From contig CM055095.1 in assembly GCA_029204225.1 (NCBI GenBank), positions 43,332,862 to 43,396,861 on the forward strand: a DNA stretch of 64,000 nt, written 5' to 3'. Below the pieces are notes generated by a model that saw only the letters and a program-made list of their open reading frames with translations, was not told where the DNA came from and ran no database searches. The translations under genes and the position numbers were made by a program. Of this stretch, positions 1 to 12,638 are shown piece by piece; within the stretch, counting starts at the first letter, position 1; each line of letters starts with the position of its first letter. Source of the DNA: Diphasiastrum complanatum (Eukaryota; Streptophyta; Lycopodiopsida; Lycopodiales; Lycopodiaceae).

Positions 1-553
1 CTTCTTCCTACAACAAATTTGTTGTCAACTTTTGGAGTGATAGCTGAGGAGTATTGCTCAAAAACAACACTAAATTGTTGTAAGAGGGAGGAAGACTAGA
101 TATAAGTGACATATTGGCATCTTCATCCGATACTGGAGAACCTATTGCAGCTAGCTGGTTAAGAGGATGTTTGAAGTCATTAAGATGATCACTAATTGAA
201 ATTCCTTTACTCATTTTAAGAGATAGAAATTTCTTCCTCAGAACGAGACGAGTGGTGACATTAGAGGTTTCATACAGACCAGTTAGAATGTCTCATGCTT
301 CTTTGGCAGTGGAATAATAAGCTAGATGAGCTATTTGCGAATCTTTCAGATTCATGGATATAATGGCTAAGTCTTTGCCATCTTTCACTTCCCAAGTGGT
401 CAAGGATTCTGGTTCAGCCAGTTTCGCTATCGAACCTTTAACATATCCCCATAATTCTTTTTCGATCTGAATCATTCTCATTTTGAATTTTCACATATGG
501 AAATCATCACCTTTGAAATTATTGATCAATTGGATCTTAGAGATTGAACCTTC
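1..553 (-). pseudogene. Ty1/copia gag, N-terminal part (relic)
   Basis: Gag forms the particle that packages retrotransposon RNA. The minus strand, starting at an ATG near 553, reads a copia gag N-terminus (MEGSISKIQLINNFKGDD, then a K-F-K-M-R-M stretch), the core 'EKELWGYVKG', and then 'LKMSKGISISDHLNDF' and 'LISSLPPSYNNLV', typical of the gag-polypeptide domain of copia elements. Two in-frame TGA stops sit where the family normally has Trp (near 499 and 292), so this copy is dead. It continues off the left edge of the window, so the rest of gag and pol are not visible. A primer site and LTR follow on its 5' side, as expected. Confident about family; the exact start is an inference. Confidence 0.8.
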
Positions 554-614
554 CATGAAGAATGATACAAGAGAGACTAGCAACAATCATAAATTCGATA
601 GATAATTCGAACAT

Positions 615-626
615 GTTCTAATGCCA
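615..626 (-). other. Primer-binding site of the left-edge copia element
   Basis: On the minus strand this reads TGGCATTAGAAC, a degraded match to the TGGTATCAGAGC tRNA-Met primer site of plant copia elements. It lies two bases inside the LTR end and about 60 bases before the gag ATG, the expected position. Confidence 0.65.
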
Positions 627-628
627 CT

Positions 629-1266
629 TGTTGGGGAATGTTTGATGATGGAGTGTCTAAATAGTCCTCTCAAGAAGAATAAAAACAATAAATTATCAGG
701 ACAGATCTTTCGATATTCAAACAATTGCTAGATAACTATATCATTCGTTAACTTGGTAGGATAGTGTTAAACACTAAGTAGTGATTACAAGACAAGACTA
801 ATTTGATCAGTACATTCTACATTATGAACTATAGTCAATTAGACGAAAAGTGATACTTATATGCATATAATAGCATGAGTGAACAGTGATGTAGTCTGCA
901 TTGGATTCTACAGAGGAAATACTCCATTCTGAGTGGTACCATGATTATGGTCGATTCGACAATTTGAGTCGATGTCGATGTCGATGTCGATAGTCGACAA
1001 TGAGTTGTAGTCAATAGTGAGTCGATTTGATGAAAGTGGTCTGCTTCGAACTCAAATACTTAGTATTGGGGTCAAATCGTGTTGTCCTTTGCTTTGTTTC
1101 AAATTCACATGTATTTCTATAGACTGTTTGAAATGCATGTCAAACTACACTCTATCTCGAATAACAGTTCATTTCTGCAGGCTGTTATGAGGGGTGAATA
1201 TGTACAGATGATAGGAGTTCTCAGAAGACAGAATTAGGTGAGCAGGAGCAAGATTAAACTCCAACA
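629..1266 (-). repeat. 5' LTR of the left-edge copia element (638 bp)
   Basis: The segment is bounded by TGTTGG at 629-634 and CCAACA at 1261-1266, a 6-bp terminal inverted repeat with the canonical TG...CA ends. It directly abuts the primer site and gag. The outer boundary is inferred from the terminal match only, because the other LTR is outside the window. The interior holds short GTCGAT repeats near 960-1010. Confidence 0.6.
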
Positions 1267-2239
1267 TGACCTCTCTTAATGTAGTGCAAACAAATTCATT
1301 TCGACTTTGCCTTGGTCAACCCTATTGTGTCAAGCTTTAACTTTTCTCTTTGAAAGGAAGAGGTGAAAGCCTTAGCTCATTTCCTACTTCCCTTCTTAGG
1401 TGGAGCCTACCAATGTGACATTTTTACTTTTATCTTTGTGATCAATCGCAATAGTTTCCTTGAAATTTAAAGACTCTGAGCTTTGATGTAAATAATATCG
1501 GCAATAGTTTGCTTGGAGATTTCCAATAAAAAAAACTCTCACTACCAACGACAATAGTATCTCCAAATACCACCTCATGTTTTTGTAACTTGCACTTTTT
1601 AAGGGAATTTTCTAAAAACTTTTGAATTTCTGGAAAGTTGCAGACCTCAACTTCATGTTTATTCAAAACCATTTTCTTTTTATTAGGCAAATTGACATGT
1701 GTGAATAGGTGGTCCAAATATTTTTCTTTTCAAGCATATATCACTACTCATTCAATTTATGAGATATGAACTAGATTTGGACCCCCACCCCCATTCCTTT
1801 ATCCTACTACTTTGTGCTTGATTATGATTGATAAATTGATTATTAAGTAATCTAAAAGCTTGAAGTTCACAGTGTAAGATATAAGTTGTGAGTATTATGA
1901 TTACTCCCACCTTAACTTTTGAGTCAATCTAGCTTGGAGCTATTGCTAACATTGCATAGATATGGTACAACTTCTTTGAGTTGTGGAATGGTTCAAAATT
2001 CCTAAGTAAAGTAAAAGTGCAAGAAATTAGAATCCCTTGCATCAGCTAGATATTGTGAATATTCTAGTAGATTTTATGTGACATCTAATTTGATCTTGAC
2101 TAATCATTGTGTTAGCATTTGAGCAAGGTTGTTGAGTGTTTATAACCCTAAATTCAACATATTGAAAGGACAAGCTTGGATTTTGAGTGATTCTAAAAAT
2201 TTAAACTCAGGTTTGTTTCAAGATTTTCAAAAAAAAAAA
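1267..2239. other. AT-rich stretch without a recognised gene
   Basis: A minus-strand open stretch of about 90 codons (1442-1717) resembles no family I can name. It could be a decayed tail of the gypsy element whose integrase lies at 2240-2900. A run of 12 A residues is at about 2229. Confidence 0.3.
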
Positions 2240-2900
2240 AACTATCAAAATTCGCCAATAAACGTGGAGTCTTCATCATGAAGAATGTCATTCTGCAAGT
2301 GATACCAATTGAAAAACTTTTCAATAGAAAGCTAGGCTAGTTCAAATGCCTTGATAATAGATTTAGTTTGCACAAATTGTGCCATTTTAATTAGCATGTC
2401 AAACTAGTACTCAAATAGCATCATGACCCTTCCCGGTTCTTGGGAGTCCAATCATAGAATCCATTTGAATTGATTTTTTTTTTCTTGTTGGAAATCTCCA
2501 AAAAATGTAAAAGACCCAAAACTTTGAGCCTTTCGATTTTACTAATCTGGCATCATTCACAACCCTAAACATCTTGACATGACCTTTTATTTTTTGCCAA
2601 TAAAATTTTTTTTAACAAGGTCAAGTGTCCTCTATACGCTTGGGTGACCTGCACAAGAATGTCATGACACTGTTGCAAGATTTGGGTCCCAAAGTCCTCC
2701 CTATTCGGCACACATACCTTTTACTTCTAGAAAAGTAAGCCATTCCTTACCATTCACTATTATCATTTTGATATTTCTTGGAATCCAACACCCCAAGGTC
2801 ATCGCTGTATTTGAAATTTTTTGCTAGGACATCTAGCCAAATGTGACCGAAGAATCCATAAATCTGACAAAGATCTTGAAGTGATAGTAAAACTTAGTTT
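2240..2900 (-). pseudogene. Ty3/gypsy integrase (relic)
   Basis: Reading the minus strand in changing frames gives, in order, a zinc-binding-like region ending 'CQISKIERLKVLGLL', the 'SISMDFIVGLP'-type segment in decayed form, then 'DMLIKMAQFVQTKS' and 'EKFFNWYHL', followed by 'DILHDEDSTFIGEF'. These match the order of the integrase zinc finger and catalytic core of plant Ty3/gypsy elements ('DRLTKMAHFIPTKS', 'SDRDSRFTS'). There are several stops and frameshifts. No matching LTR was found. A better preserved integrase of the same general type lies in RABD intron 1 at 32100-32760. Confidence 0.6.
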
Positions 2901-3035
2901 GGATCTTAGCAAAGCATAATTGATTAGTCTCTCTAGTCCAACTCAAGACATATCAAGGCATCACAACACAATTTGACATACCTCTATGATAATGTTGAAT
3001 TGACCATTTAGACTTACGACCTAGAAGGTCAATGG

Positions 3036-3185
<150 letters not shown>

Positions 3186-3583
3186 GGTTGGTGATTAATT
3201 ATCACTCTAAATCTGATACCATGTACATAATACGGAGGGCATGGCCTCAAAAAACCAGTCAATATCAATATCCGATCATATTTATTGCCATATACTTGGC
3301 AATGCCAAAACATACAAAAACTGAAATTTTTTCTTAATACCTAGAATTGCCAATTATAAAGAAAATTCAAGTAACCACACAACATTGGTGTCTACAATAA
3401 ATTTTGAAAAGTTTTACCCACTAGGTATCAATCCAGTCATGTACTTAAATCTTCAAGACCAACTGATTGCCAATCTTGATGAGCATGGAAACTTTTTATA
3501 CTCAATGAGTATCAATGATAAAATCAAATACCCTCCAAAGCACCAGTTTTAGTTAGATTTCAATCCCACAAAACCACAAAAGA

Positions 3584-3718
3584 GTGCATGCAGAAATACA
3601 TATTACACTTGTAAGAGCTATAAGAACTAGCCTTTTTTGTGTTGATATGAGAGAAAGTGCATGCAGCAATACATGTAGCACCTTGAGATCTGTAAGAACT
3701 CAAACCTTTTTTGTGTTA

Positions 3719-3729
<11 letters not shown>
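3584..3729. repeat. 73-bp tandem duplication
   Basis: Two adjacent copies start with GTGCATGCAG at 3584 and 3657. Both contain the sequence CCTTTTTTGTGTT followed by ATATGAGAGA. The second copy runs directly into a (GA)n array. Confidence 0.75.

Positions 3730-3755
<26 letters not shown>
3722..3755. repeat. (GA)n microsatellite
   Basis: About 17 GA units, growing out of the GAGAGA that ends the preceding 73-bp duplicate. Confidence 0.95.
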
Positions 3756-3757
<2 letters not shown>

Positions 3758-4049
3758 TTTGTGTCTCCCTCAACATTGATGAAGAAACGTGTTTTCTCCG
3801 TTACGATTGGGCCATGTGTATTTAGGGTTTTGACCAACGCACGTCAATGAGTTTTCTTTGATGGACACGTGAGTTTCGCTTAATCTCATAACATAAATGC
3901 AATTTTGATTGAAAGCTTAGATGTATGGTCTTCATTCAAAGCTCTCTCAATAGATGACTTAGTGTGACCTTCAAAATTAAAAGCCTTGAAATCTAAGGGT
4001 TTGGGGAGTAGAAATAGCAATATAGTGAGGAGAAAGAAAGACAAACATG

Positions 4050-4122
<73 letters not shown>
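4050..4122. repeat. Compound (GT)n(GA)n microsatellite
   Basis: About 14 GT units pass directly into about 22 GA units. Repetitive ORFs (Cys-Val and Glu-Arg, or Ser-Leu and His-Thr) read through it and are not genes. Confidence 0.96.
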
Positions 4123-4124
<2 letters not shown>

Positions 4125-5735
4125 GTATTTGTGTGTGAGTGATATATATAGCTTAACAATGGAGCATGTGGGCTTCGTGACATCACACACCTTTCCTGCC
4201 CGACTCTCTACCCGACACCAATTAACATTCACAGCTGTGCCTCATGACTCGTGAACGCTCTGAGTCTTCCACTTTTCTGCTCTCTGCATATGCAGCCTGT
4301 AGTGTGCACGGCCATCCTTTCCAATTACAATATACATCATCACGAACCATGATCGCAGCCTCCACTGTACAGAACGGCCCTGCGTGACTACTCGGTACAT
4401 GCCACTCACCGCAGTGGGCCTCACATTTCTCCACATCCGCCGCTGGCGCTTTTTAGTTGATAAAACAAAACCTAGTGAGTAGCAACTACAAATCTCCTGA
4501 GAACAGTTTACTAATGCTTATTTTGTTGCTGCGTTCTCGCAGTGAAGGGTAGATCATGGGCAGAGGCATGATCGAAGGAGAGAAATCATGGATGCTGTCG
4601 CATACCACGCGCCCATAGGCATGCACGATATTTCTCCCCTCCTCTCATCTCCTCCTCCATGATGAGTGAAGAGAGTAAGAAGCACGCTTCACAAAACCCC
4701 CCAACTAGTAACACCTAATACAAGTTGGCCAAAAAAAAAATTGATGTGAGATGGCTGGACCCACCCTCATCCAACAATAGATAGAAATAGCTTTGTGAAA
4801 ATGAAAAATTCACTTGCGTCTCTCAATCCGTTGGATGAGGGTGGGGACTCCTTGTACCCTTGGTCACAGAGGTATTTACCCTTGGCATGTTCAAATATAC
4901 TCTCGTTCCAAAAAAAAGAAGGTAGAGTTATCCACTGCCACCGAAAAGGTACAAGCTCAAATCCTGACCATTGTGTAGCGACATCTAAGATGGCATTGCC
5001 AAGTTGTATATGTTGTATATAAAAACCGCTAGTTGCTTAACATGTATGCCTAACCCTCTTTATATGGCTTTTAGCCTATGATATTATTTATATTACGTAT
5101 TATATTACTGGCCAAACTTGTGCAAATGATTAGAAGTGGGTCTCTTCAAGAAAGGCTAACCCTCTTTATATGGCTTTTAGCCTATGATATGCTGACAAGT
5201 GTCTAATGTTTTATTCTCTCACACAACAATGGAAACTAAAATAAAGTACAAGTACACATCAAGGGGAAGATCTCCAAGTGTGCCACCCTCAAAGAGCTCT
5301 TTTCTTTCAAGTTGCACTAACTAAGCACACCCTTGGAAAATATAGTTTGAAATTAGTCATCACTTTTGTATTTATTCAAACAATGAGCTTTGTCTTGTTA
5401 CCAATCACAATAACTTTGCAATCTAGTATTCTTCAATTTCAAAAGAATGCTTTGCACCAAAGCCCAATGATTGTGGCCTTAAAGTATGGTTGAGTTCCTT
5501 TTGTGGCCATGGGTGTACGAACATACCTTGTGTAGTTGCTCCAAGTTAGTATGCAGTTTGCCCCTAGGTTAGAAAAAAAGATAGAGAATTGGTAGTCGAG
5601 AACACTGGTGGAAGATCTAGATGGGAGGTCCTAATGGCCAACAAAAACAAGGACGACATATGCCAAGATTGCATCCATCCAACCATGACACCAGACTTTT
5701 ATCCATAATTTACTTTTTGAATTTCAATAGATCAT
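4123..5735. other. Intergenic stretch, no recognised gene
   Basis: No coding region is supported. A 33-bp phrase starting TAACCCTCTTTATATGG occurs twice, near 5050 and 5157, about 107 bp apart. A stretch near 4950 (CAAGCTCAAATCCTGACC) faintly resembles a pol III B box, but no paired A box was found. Confidence 0.4.
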
Positions 5736-5869
<134 letters not shown>

Positions 5870-7608
5870 AACATGAAGCATTAGAAAATCTTTATTAGTG
5901 CACGATAGAACAACATAAAAAGGTATTCACTTTTGAAGTATAAGTTAAATGCATACATGCTTATGATTTTCTATATTTTTGTGAGTTTTTTAAGCCTCCC
6001 TTTCGCATAGTCAGTTATGAATTATTGTTTTTTTTTTTAACACTTGGATGCATTAGAATTACTCACAACCTCATATAGGCATCTCCTCTCCCAACTCATT
6101 TCTCAACCACCTTCATCTTTGCCACAAAAAGCTTTAGCTGAAATTTGCAAATGTCACGCTCCCTTGGATGATTTAGATCTAGACACCCACCCAAGCCAAG
6201 CACCTAAAGCATTTTTTCCCTCTTGTAGCCACTCTTTTCATCCTGTTACAATATGCTTTATTGATAGGTCCTCAAGTGGCTAGACAACTCGACCTTCAGT
6301 GCCCCTTGCTTATGAAGTGTTATAATGCTAGAATGGCATACTACCATAACATATTGTCAAATCATACTCTCTGATACCCATGCATGCTTAGAAAATTTTT
6401 CACTCAACCCTTTCCAAAAGCTTGACCTTGCCACTACAAATTTCCTTTTCCCTTTTTACAAGATCTTCTCAAAAGGAATCACTTCCATACCCACACGCTG
6501 AATAGTCTCAAACCACATACAAACAATCTTGAGCATCAAATTGTAATATATCTTTGTCCAAGTTCCAAATAGCATGCCCCTCCCCGCAAAGACCTAGTAT
6601 CGGTTATGTTAGCTGAGGATTGGAGATGCGTACAACATATCTCCTCATTGTGGCTTTAAGATTATTCCCAAGATTGGAGCCTGTAGAGATCTAAACATTC
6701 CTTGAAGACGGGGCACAACTCAAACTCCATGGGACAATCAATAGGATGAATTGAAGGTAAAAATAGTGGATCAAATTTTGAAACTAAGATGTTCATTTCA
6801 TCCCTTTCAATATTTTCTCTCACAAACAAACAAGCGCATATCCCGCCCCCTCCTCTTCTGGGTCGGGGCCTTCCAAAAAAAAAACGCAAAGCTACGTTCA
6901 CAGTTTTTTTTTTCAAATATTTTAACTGAATTCTCTCCTAAAAAAAATCCTTTTGTATCATCTAAAATGAAATTTGAGGGAAAAACAATTTTCAAGACTT
7001 TAGATATTATTTTATTATCAATTATTTTGAAGGGCAATAATATTGATATGAAAATTTAACTATTTAGCAATAACACATTTACATGTAATACTTGTAAAAC
7101 ATTTCAAAATGGTCTTACTTGCATTTAGAATAGATGTAGGATTAAAGTGGGATTAGTAGGTGAGGTACAATGTGGGTCCATAGCTAGATATAATATGGAC
7201 CTTCAGATGTGTCACGTCATATGGGTCATTGAGACTTATGTGCTGATTTTCAACTGGATATGTAGAGTGCTTAGCACTAATCATAATTACCAAAAACAGA
7301 GGCCCTTTTGAGTCCAAAAGGCCCTAATAAATTGCCTTGGAATCCAATCGTGGAAGAACTCACCGTCCAACATTGCAATTTTTTAAATCATTATGTCCAA
7401 TAAAGACTAGGCAACTAATGTGGAATTTTAAAGGGATCTCATTCCATTACGAGACTTACAAAGATCACTTGACCAAGTGGTGGCAAAAAATGTTGAAAGT
7501 GGAGGCATCCTTCATGTACTATCCAAAAGTCCGACCACCAAGTACAACATTGTTGAGGAGTACTATTTCAACCCCAACCAAATGTTCTAATTGGGACTAA
7601 TGAAATTA
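5870..7608. other. Intergenic stretch, no recognised gene
   Basis: An open plus-strand stretch of 79 codons at 6044-6283 has coding-like composition but no motif I recognise. The remainder is AT-rich with several poly-A and poly-T runs and frames broken by stops. Confidence 0.35.
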
Positions 7609-8088
7609 TCACCAAAGCATATGGTGCACTATGTGTTGGAGATTAAGCTCACAGTGTTTTATGGCCATACGTTCGGTGATATTTTCATCAACACATTCTA
7701 CTTTGAGACATTTAAAACGCTCAATGTAGTTTCGAACAGACTCTTCGCGACGCATCTTGATATGGGTAATTTGAATGAATGGGCTATGAGTCAGTTTAGA
7801 TGGTTTGAAGCGCTTGACGAGAGCATCCTTGAGGGTGGTCCAAGAAGCAAGGTCAGGAACTTCGGGATTCAAATACCACTCCTTGGCGGTTCCATAGAGT
7901 ACCATGGGAAATAGGCAAAGCTTTTCAGTTTCAGAGGTATCTCCATAAAAACGGCATGCATTATCAAAGTCTTGGAGAAATTGGACTGGGTCATATTCTC
8001 CATCGTACTTTGGTGCATCGATACATGGAATTCTGCGTTCTAGTCATGGAGGAGCCGGATTAGAAGATTCAACACAGTCACGAGACAT
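7609..8088 (-). pseudogene. Ty3/gypsy gag, N-terminal half
   Basis: From an ATG at 8088 the minus strand reads 'MSRDCVESSNPAPP', one in-frame stop, then 'IDAPKYDGEYDPVQFL', 'CLFPMVLYGTAKEW' and 'LASWTTLKDALVKRF'. This is the retrotransposon gag (capsid) domain typical of plant gypsy elements, where the W...F..L...F signature marks the capsid core. 'RREESVRNYIERFKCL' follows. The frame ends at a stop at 7609, before any zinc knuckle. The nearest gypsy pol, at 15435, is on the opposite strand, so the two are not one element in their present arrangement. Confidence 0.75.
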
Positions 8089-8590
8089 GATGTAGAGTGT
8101 GGAGGAGAGTAACAATACAGATGATCAGGTCAGTACTGTACTTGGCAAAAGAGACAGTTTGCTTGTAGAATGGAGAGTGTAGGACAAAAAATTGGTCTTT
8201 TTGGCCATAATAGAATTCGCGGACAGGTTGAAAAATCGTGGAGAGGTAGATAAATTGAACTCTAACACTCGCAAATTTCGACAAGGAGTTCTGGCTGTCA
8301 GGATATTGATTTTTTTATTTTTTTGAAAAAAAATGTGTACTGTAAGAATTCGCGGGTCAAACAGGGAATTCGTACTCACTGTGAACGATTTTTTAGGCTG
8401 GATGGCGATTTCTAACAGAGAGGTTTTACTGACAGATAGAGAAAATGGAAAAAAATGTGACTTTCTGACTTAAAACAAGCAAAATCTCTGAGATAGAATT
8501 GGCGGAGCTGCTGGAGGACTGATTTTGATGAGATCTAGCCTCAGTGAAGCCGACGAATTCTAGGACAAAGATTTGGGTGAGAAATAAGGG
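8089..8590 (-). other. Leader of the gypsy gag, joined to the copia A 3' end
   Basis: No primer site is clear here. The stretch contains several GAATTCG phrases that recur near 20400-20700 downstream of the other gypsy pol. It abuts the end of the copia RNase H at about 8600 with no recognisable copia 3' LTR between them, so one element probably truncated the other here. Confidence 0.35.
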
Positions 8591-8609
8591 ATTTTGACAG
8601 TATATCAGG

Positions 8610-11591
8610 CTATTTTCTTAGAATCTGACCGTGGTCAAAATTCACTTTCTCTCTAAGGTAGTGATACTTGATTTCTATATGTTTGTTTCGAGAGTGAAAT
8701 CTCGGATTGAGAGATAGCACTATTGTGCTTTGATTGTCACAATAGATTGTTGTAGGAAGTGGTTGTGCAAGATTGAGGTCAACAAGCAGTTGCCTAAGCC
8801 AAATCACCTCTTTGGTCGCATTTATGGCAGCTATGTATTCGGATTCTGTTGATGATAATACAACTGAGGTATGCTTCCGGCTATTCCATGAGATTGGGCC
8901 TTGGTTGTATAAAAATACAAATCCGGAAGTTGATTTTCTGGTGTCGACATCTCCTGCCCAATCCGCATCTGTGTAGGCTTCAAGGATATTGGTAATTTGG
9001 ATGCCTCCATAGCAGATGCTGAGAGTTGTTGTTGTTTGAATGTACTTTATGACCTTTGTTAGCGCTTTTCAATGAGCTATGTCTAGATTTGACAGGAACT
9101 GGCTTAGTGTACTGATCGAATATACAAGGTTTGGTCGCATGCAGATCATTGCGTACGTCAATGAGCCGATGATGGATTGAAATGGGTAGCGCTTCATCTC
9201 CTCCTTTTCTACCTCAGTTTGAGGAGACTGTTCATTTGATCGCTTTAGTCTAGCATCGAGTGGAAAGAGACTGGGTTTGCAGTTGGCCATTCCATACTTT
9301 TCCAGCACGTTGTTGAGATATCGTTGCTGACTGATGAAGATCAGTCTGCTGGGTTGATCTCTTTGGATTTGGATTCTGAGACAATAGTGGGATGGACCCA
9401 TGTTAGTCATCTTGTATTCCTAGGCCAGCATGCATTTTGTTTCCTTCATCAAATTCAGATTATTACTAAATAAGAGTGTATCATCTACGTAGAGAGTGAT
9501 GATGATGAAGTATTCTAATACATATTTGAAGTAAACATTCGAGTCTGCTGAATTTGGAATAAAACCATTCTCTATCAAAAATGCATTGATCTTATGGAAC
9601 CAGGCTCTGGGTGATTGTTTTAGCCCGTAGAGTGCCTTGTGAATTCTGCATACAAGGTGTTGTTGCTTGCCATTGAGTTTGTATCCCTCTGACTACGTCA
9701 TGTAGATTTCCTCTTCGATGGTTCCATTGAAGAAAGCGGTCTAAACATCCATCTGATGAACTTCCAGATTTGCTGCAGCTGCAAAGGAGAGGATTAGGCG
9801 GATCGAAGCATGTTTGATGACTGGGCTGAAGGTTTCTAAATAATCCAGAACTGGAATTTGGGAAAAGCCTTTGGCGACTAGCCTGGCCTTGTAACGATTT
9901 AGCCTTCCTTCAATGTCGTACTTTGCCTTGAGTATCCATTTGCATGGAATTGGGTTTCGGTCCTTTGGCAGCTCAGTGAGTGTCCATGTTTGATTCTCCA
10001 TAAGAAAATCAAATTCGGTGTCCATCGCTGCTTTTCACCAGTCAGCATTAGGAATAGACATCGCCTCAGCAACTGTGTTTGGTTCCTGCACGAAGTAGCA
10101 GGCCGGATCATGCATAAATCTGGATGGAGGCAGTCTGGACCTGTTTGACCTCCTGGGTTGAGCTTCGGTCCTCTAATGTGGGTTCACTCGTTGAGGTTCT
10201 GACTCATCCTCTAAGTCGGTGTCGAGATTTTGCAGTTGAATCTTTGAGTCGGAATTATTAGCACCTTTTTCTTTGTGGTCAAGGAACTGGTCTTCCACGG
10301 AAATGACATCTCTATTGGTGAATGCCTTCTCGGTATCCAAATTGTAGAGCTTGTATGCCTTGTGATTTTGGAAATAGCTGATGAAGATTGTTTTCTTGCT
10401 CTTGTCATCTAGCTTTCTTCTGAGATCCTCAGGGATCTGTGCGAAAGCAATGCACCCAAACACTCGAATATGTTTGAGTGATGGTTTCAATAATGTCCAC
10501 ACCTCATAAGGTGTCTTGCCATTCAGGGCTTTGGTGATGGATCAATTCTGTAAGTAGGCAGTTGTAGTAACAGCTTCTGCCCAGAACTTCTTTGGAAGAG
10601 AGGCATGGGCCATCATGCTCTTGGCACTTTCGATGAGTGTCCGGTTCTTCCGCTCAGCTACACCATTGGACTGAGGTGAGTAGCTGGTGGTGTATTGTTG
10701 AAGTATCATGTTGGCCTTGCAGAACTCCTTGAATTCTGTGGAGATGTACTCTCCCCCTCCATCTGTGCGTAGAGCCTTGATCTTCCTCTGGGTCTGGTTT
10801 TCTGCAGACGCCTTGAACTGCTTGAAGAACTTGAATGCTTCGGATTTGTTCTTCATATAGTAGGTTGCAGTCCTTCGAGAGAAGTCATCATTGAAGATTA
10901 GAAAATAGAGAGCTCCCCCTATGGAAGCAGCCTGCATTGGGCCACAAATGTCACTGTGTACAAGGTCAAGAAAGCCCTTGGATGTATGAATAGAATCTGA
11001 ACTGAAGGGACTTCTAGCATGCTTGCTGATAATATAGCTTTCATTTGGAAAAGTTGGCTTGCTGATTGAAGGTAGGTTTTGTACTAGATTTTGAACTGAC
11101 ATTTGTTGAATAATGTTGTAGTTAAGATGGCCTAGTCTAAAATGCCACCACATATCAGTTGATTCAGAAGTGGCTATGTGAAGAGCTTGACTGTTAGAAG
11201 AATAGCAATGAGTAAGTTTGTAAAGATAGCCGCTTCTTCTTCCGTAGGCTAGAACCTTTCGGGATTTGTCAAGGATTGTGTAACCTTCTGTATTGAATTC
11301 GACCCTCCAACCTGAATTGGTGATTCTACTTACTGTGAGCAAATTCTTGTTCAGATTTGGAATATGGAGAACGTTGGACAGCAACTTGACTTCACCTCTT
11401 TTGAATTCAACCCTAATTGTTCCTTCACCTTCAATTGAATGCGATGAGTTGTCTCCAAGTTGCACAACTTGTGAGTGGGTAAACGACTTGTAGTCTTTGA
11501 ACCAGTCGCGATGGTGAGTCATGTGTTGAGTTGCTCCGGAGTCTAGATACCAGAAATCGATATCCTGTTGTTCTCCGACTTTGGTCATCAA
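8610..11591 (-). pseudogene. pol: Copia A pol: protease, integrase, RT, RNase H
   Basis: The polyprotein would make and integrate the cDNA. The recognisable part stays in one frame for about 990 codons. Protease has 'YLDSGATQHM' (Asp 17 counted from 11591). The pre-integrase finger is damaged: 'NESYIISKH' stands where a Cys pair is usual. Integrase shows 'HSDICGPM' (Asp 214), 'LRTDGGGEY' (Asp 277) and 'NGVAERKNR' (Glu 313), with the 35-residue D-to-E gap of the family. RT shows 'CKWILKAKYD' and 'TLYVDDTLLF' (about 9460-9490); RNase H shows 'CDNQST' and 'RNKHIEIKYHYLREKV'. Seven in-frame stops (near 10542, 10173, 10036, 9741, 9700, 9422 and 9076) kill it; most are one C-to-T or G-to-A step from a conserved Gln, Trp or Arg codon. 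Confidence 0.92.
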
Positions 11592-11639
11592 AGCTGCTTC
11601 ATCTTCTCCTTCTTGTTGTTGCTGATTTGAGTGACTGGT

Positions 11640-12495
11640 TGTAGCACTATGTGCTTGTTGTTGGAACTACTTCTCCTTTTCGTTTTTGTACTTCAAAGTT
11701 CGGCAATCCTTGATTTCGTGACCAGTCCACTTACAATATCTACAAAATTAGTTTCTACACAGGTTGGAATGATGAAGAGCTTAAATTCGATCCTGAACCA
11801 AAATCTAGTCCAAACTGCATGTTGCTCTTTTTGTCAGTAGAGCCTAACTTTGTAGACCTCTTGGATCTAAACTTCTGATTTTTTGAATACAGAGCTTGAG
11901 GATCTAATCCCGAGCTTGAGGAGGATGCTGATTTTCTGATCTCATCTTGTAGGAACAGCGAGATTACTCTTGATAGAGTGAGGTGCTCCTAGGCAGAAAT
12001 TGCCATTACCCAATTTTCGTAGGCTTCAGGTAGACTCGATAATAGAGTCATGAGTGCATCAAAATCTTCTATGACTGAGCCAGTTGCAATCATCTGCTCC
12101 ATAAGATTTTTGAAAGTGTTGGGGTGACTCGAAATACTATCTGCTTCAGACATTCTGAGGTTGAAGAACTTCTTCCTCAGATGGAGCTTGGATGTAACGT
12201 CTCTAATGTCGTAGAGAATTTCTAGGATGTCCCATGCATTCTTAGCTGTCTAAACAACACATATGTGGCTGATCTGAGTGTCCTTTATGTTGAGGGTAAT
12301 CATGGCAAATGCTTTGCCATCTCTCAGTCTCCATTTGGTGATGACAACTGCATCACCATCTGGTTTGAGTTATGTGCCATCAACGATGTCCCACAGTTCT
12401 TTGGCTAGGAGTATAACCTTCATCTTGAATTTTCGGAGATGGTAGTTATCTCCATCGAGTTTGTCAATGAGAGATGAACTGGATGACAGATCCAT
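11640..12495 (-). pseudogene. gag: Copia A gag with zinc knuckle
   Basis: From an ATG at 12495 the minus strand reads 'MDLSSSSSLIDKLDGDNYHL', then 'KELWDIVDGT', 'AWDILEILYDIRDVTSKLH' and 'LMTLLSSLPEAYENWVM', a copia capsid. A CCHC knuckle 'CRYCKWTGHEIKDC' (C-x2-C-x4-H-x4-C) lies near 11738-11697, in the same frame as pol. The capsid part is in a different frame, so at least one frameshift lies between about 11760 and 11830. Several stops interrupt the capsid. Confidence 0.85.
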
Positions 12496-12626
12496 TCTGG
12501 TTGGACTAGATTGTTGGTAGAAACAACGATTGTCTGAATACTGTTGGCTGCGCGTTTGCTAGAAAGACGTCTTGATAGAAATAACATTGATAATCCGTAG
12601 TAAAAATGCAGATTATTGAAATGCCT

Positions 12627-12638
12627 GCTCTGATACCA
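12627..12638 (-). other. Copia A primer-binding site
   Basis: The minus strand reads TGGTATCAGAGC, the exact tRNA-Met primer match of plant copia elements. It directly abuts an LTR end reading CTGACA. Confidence 0.9.
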
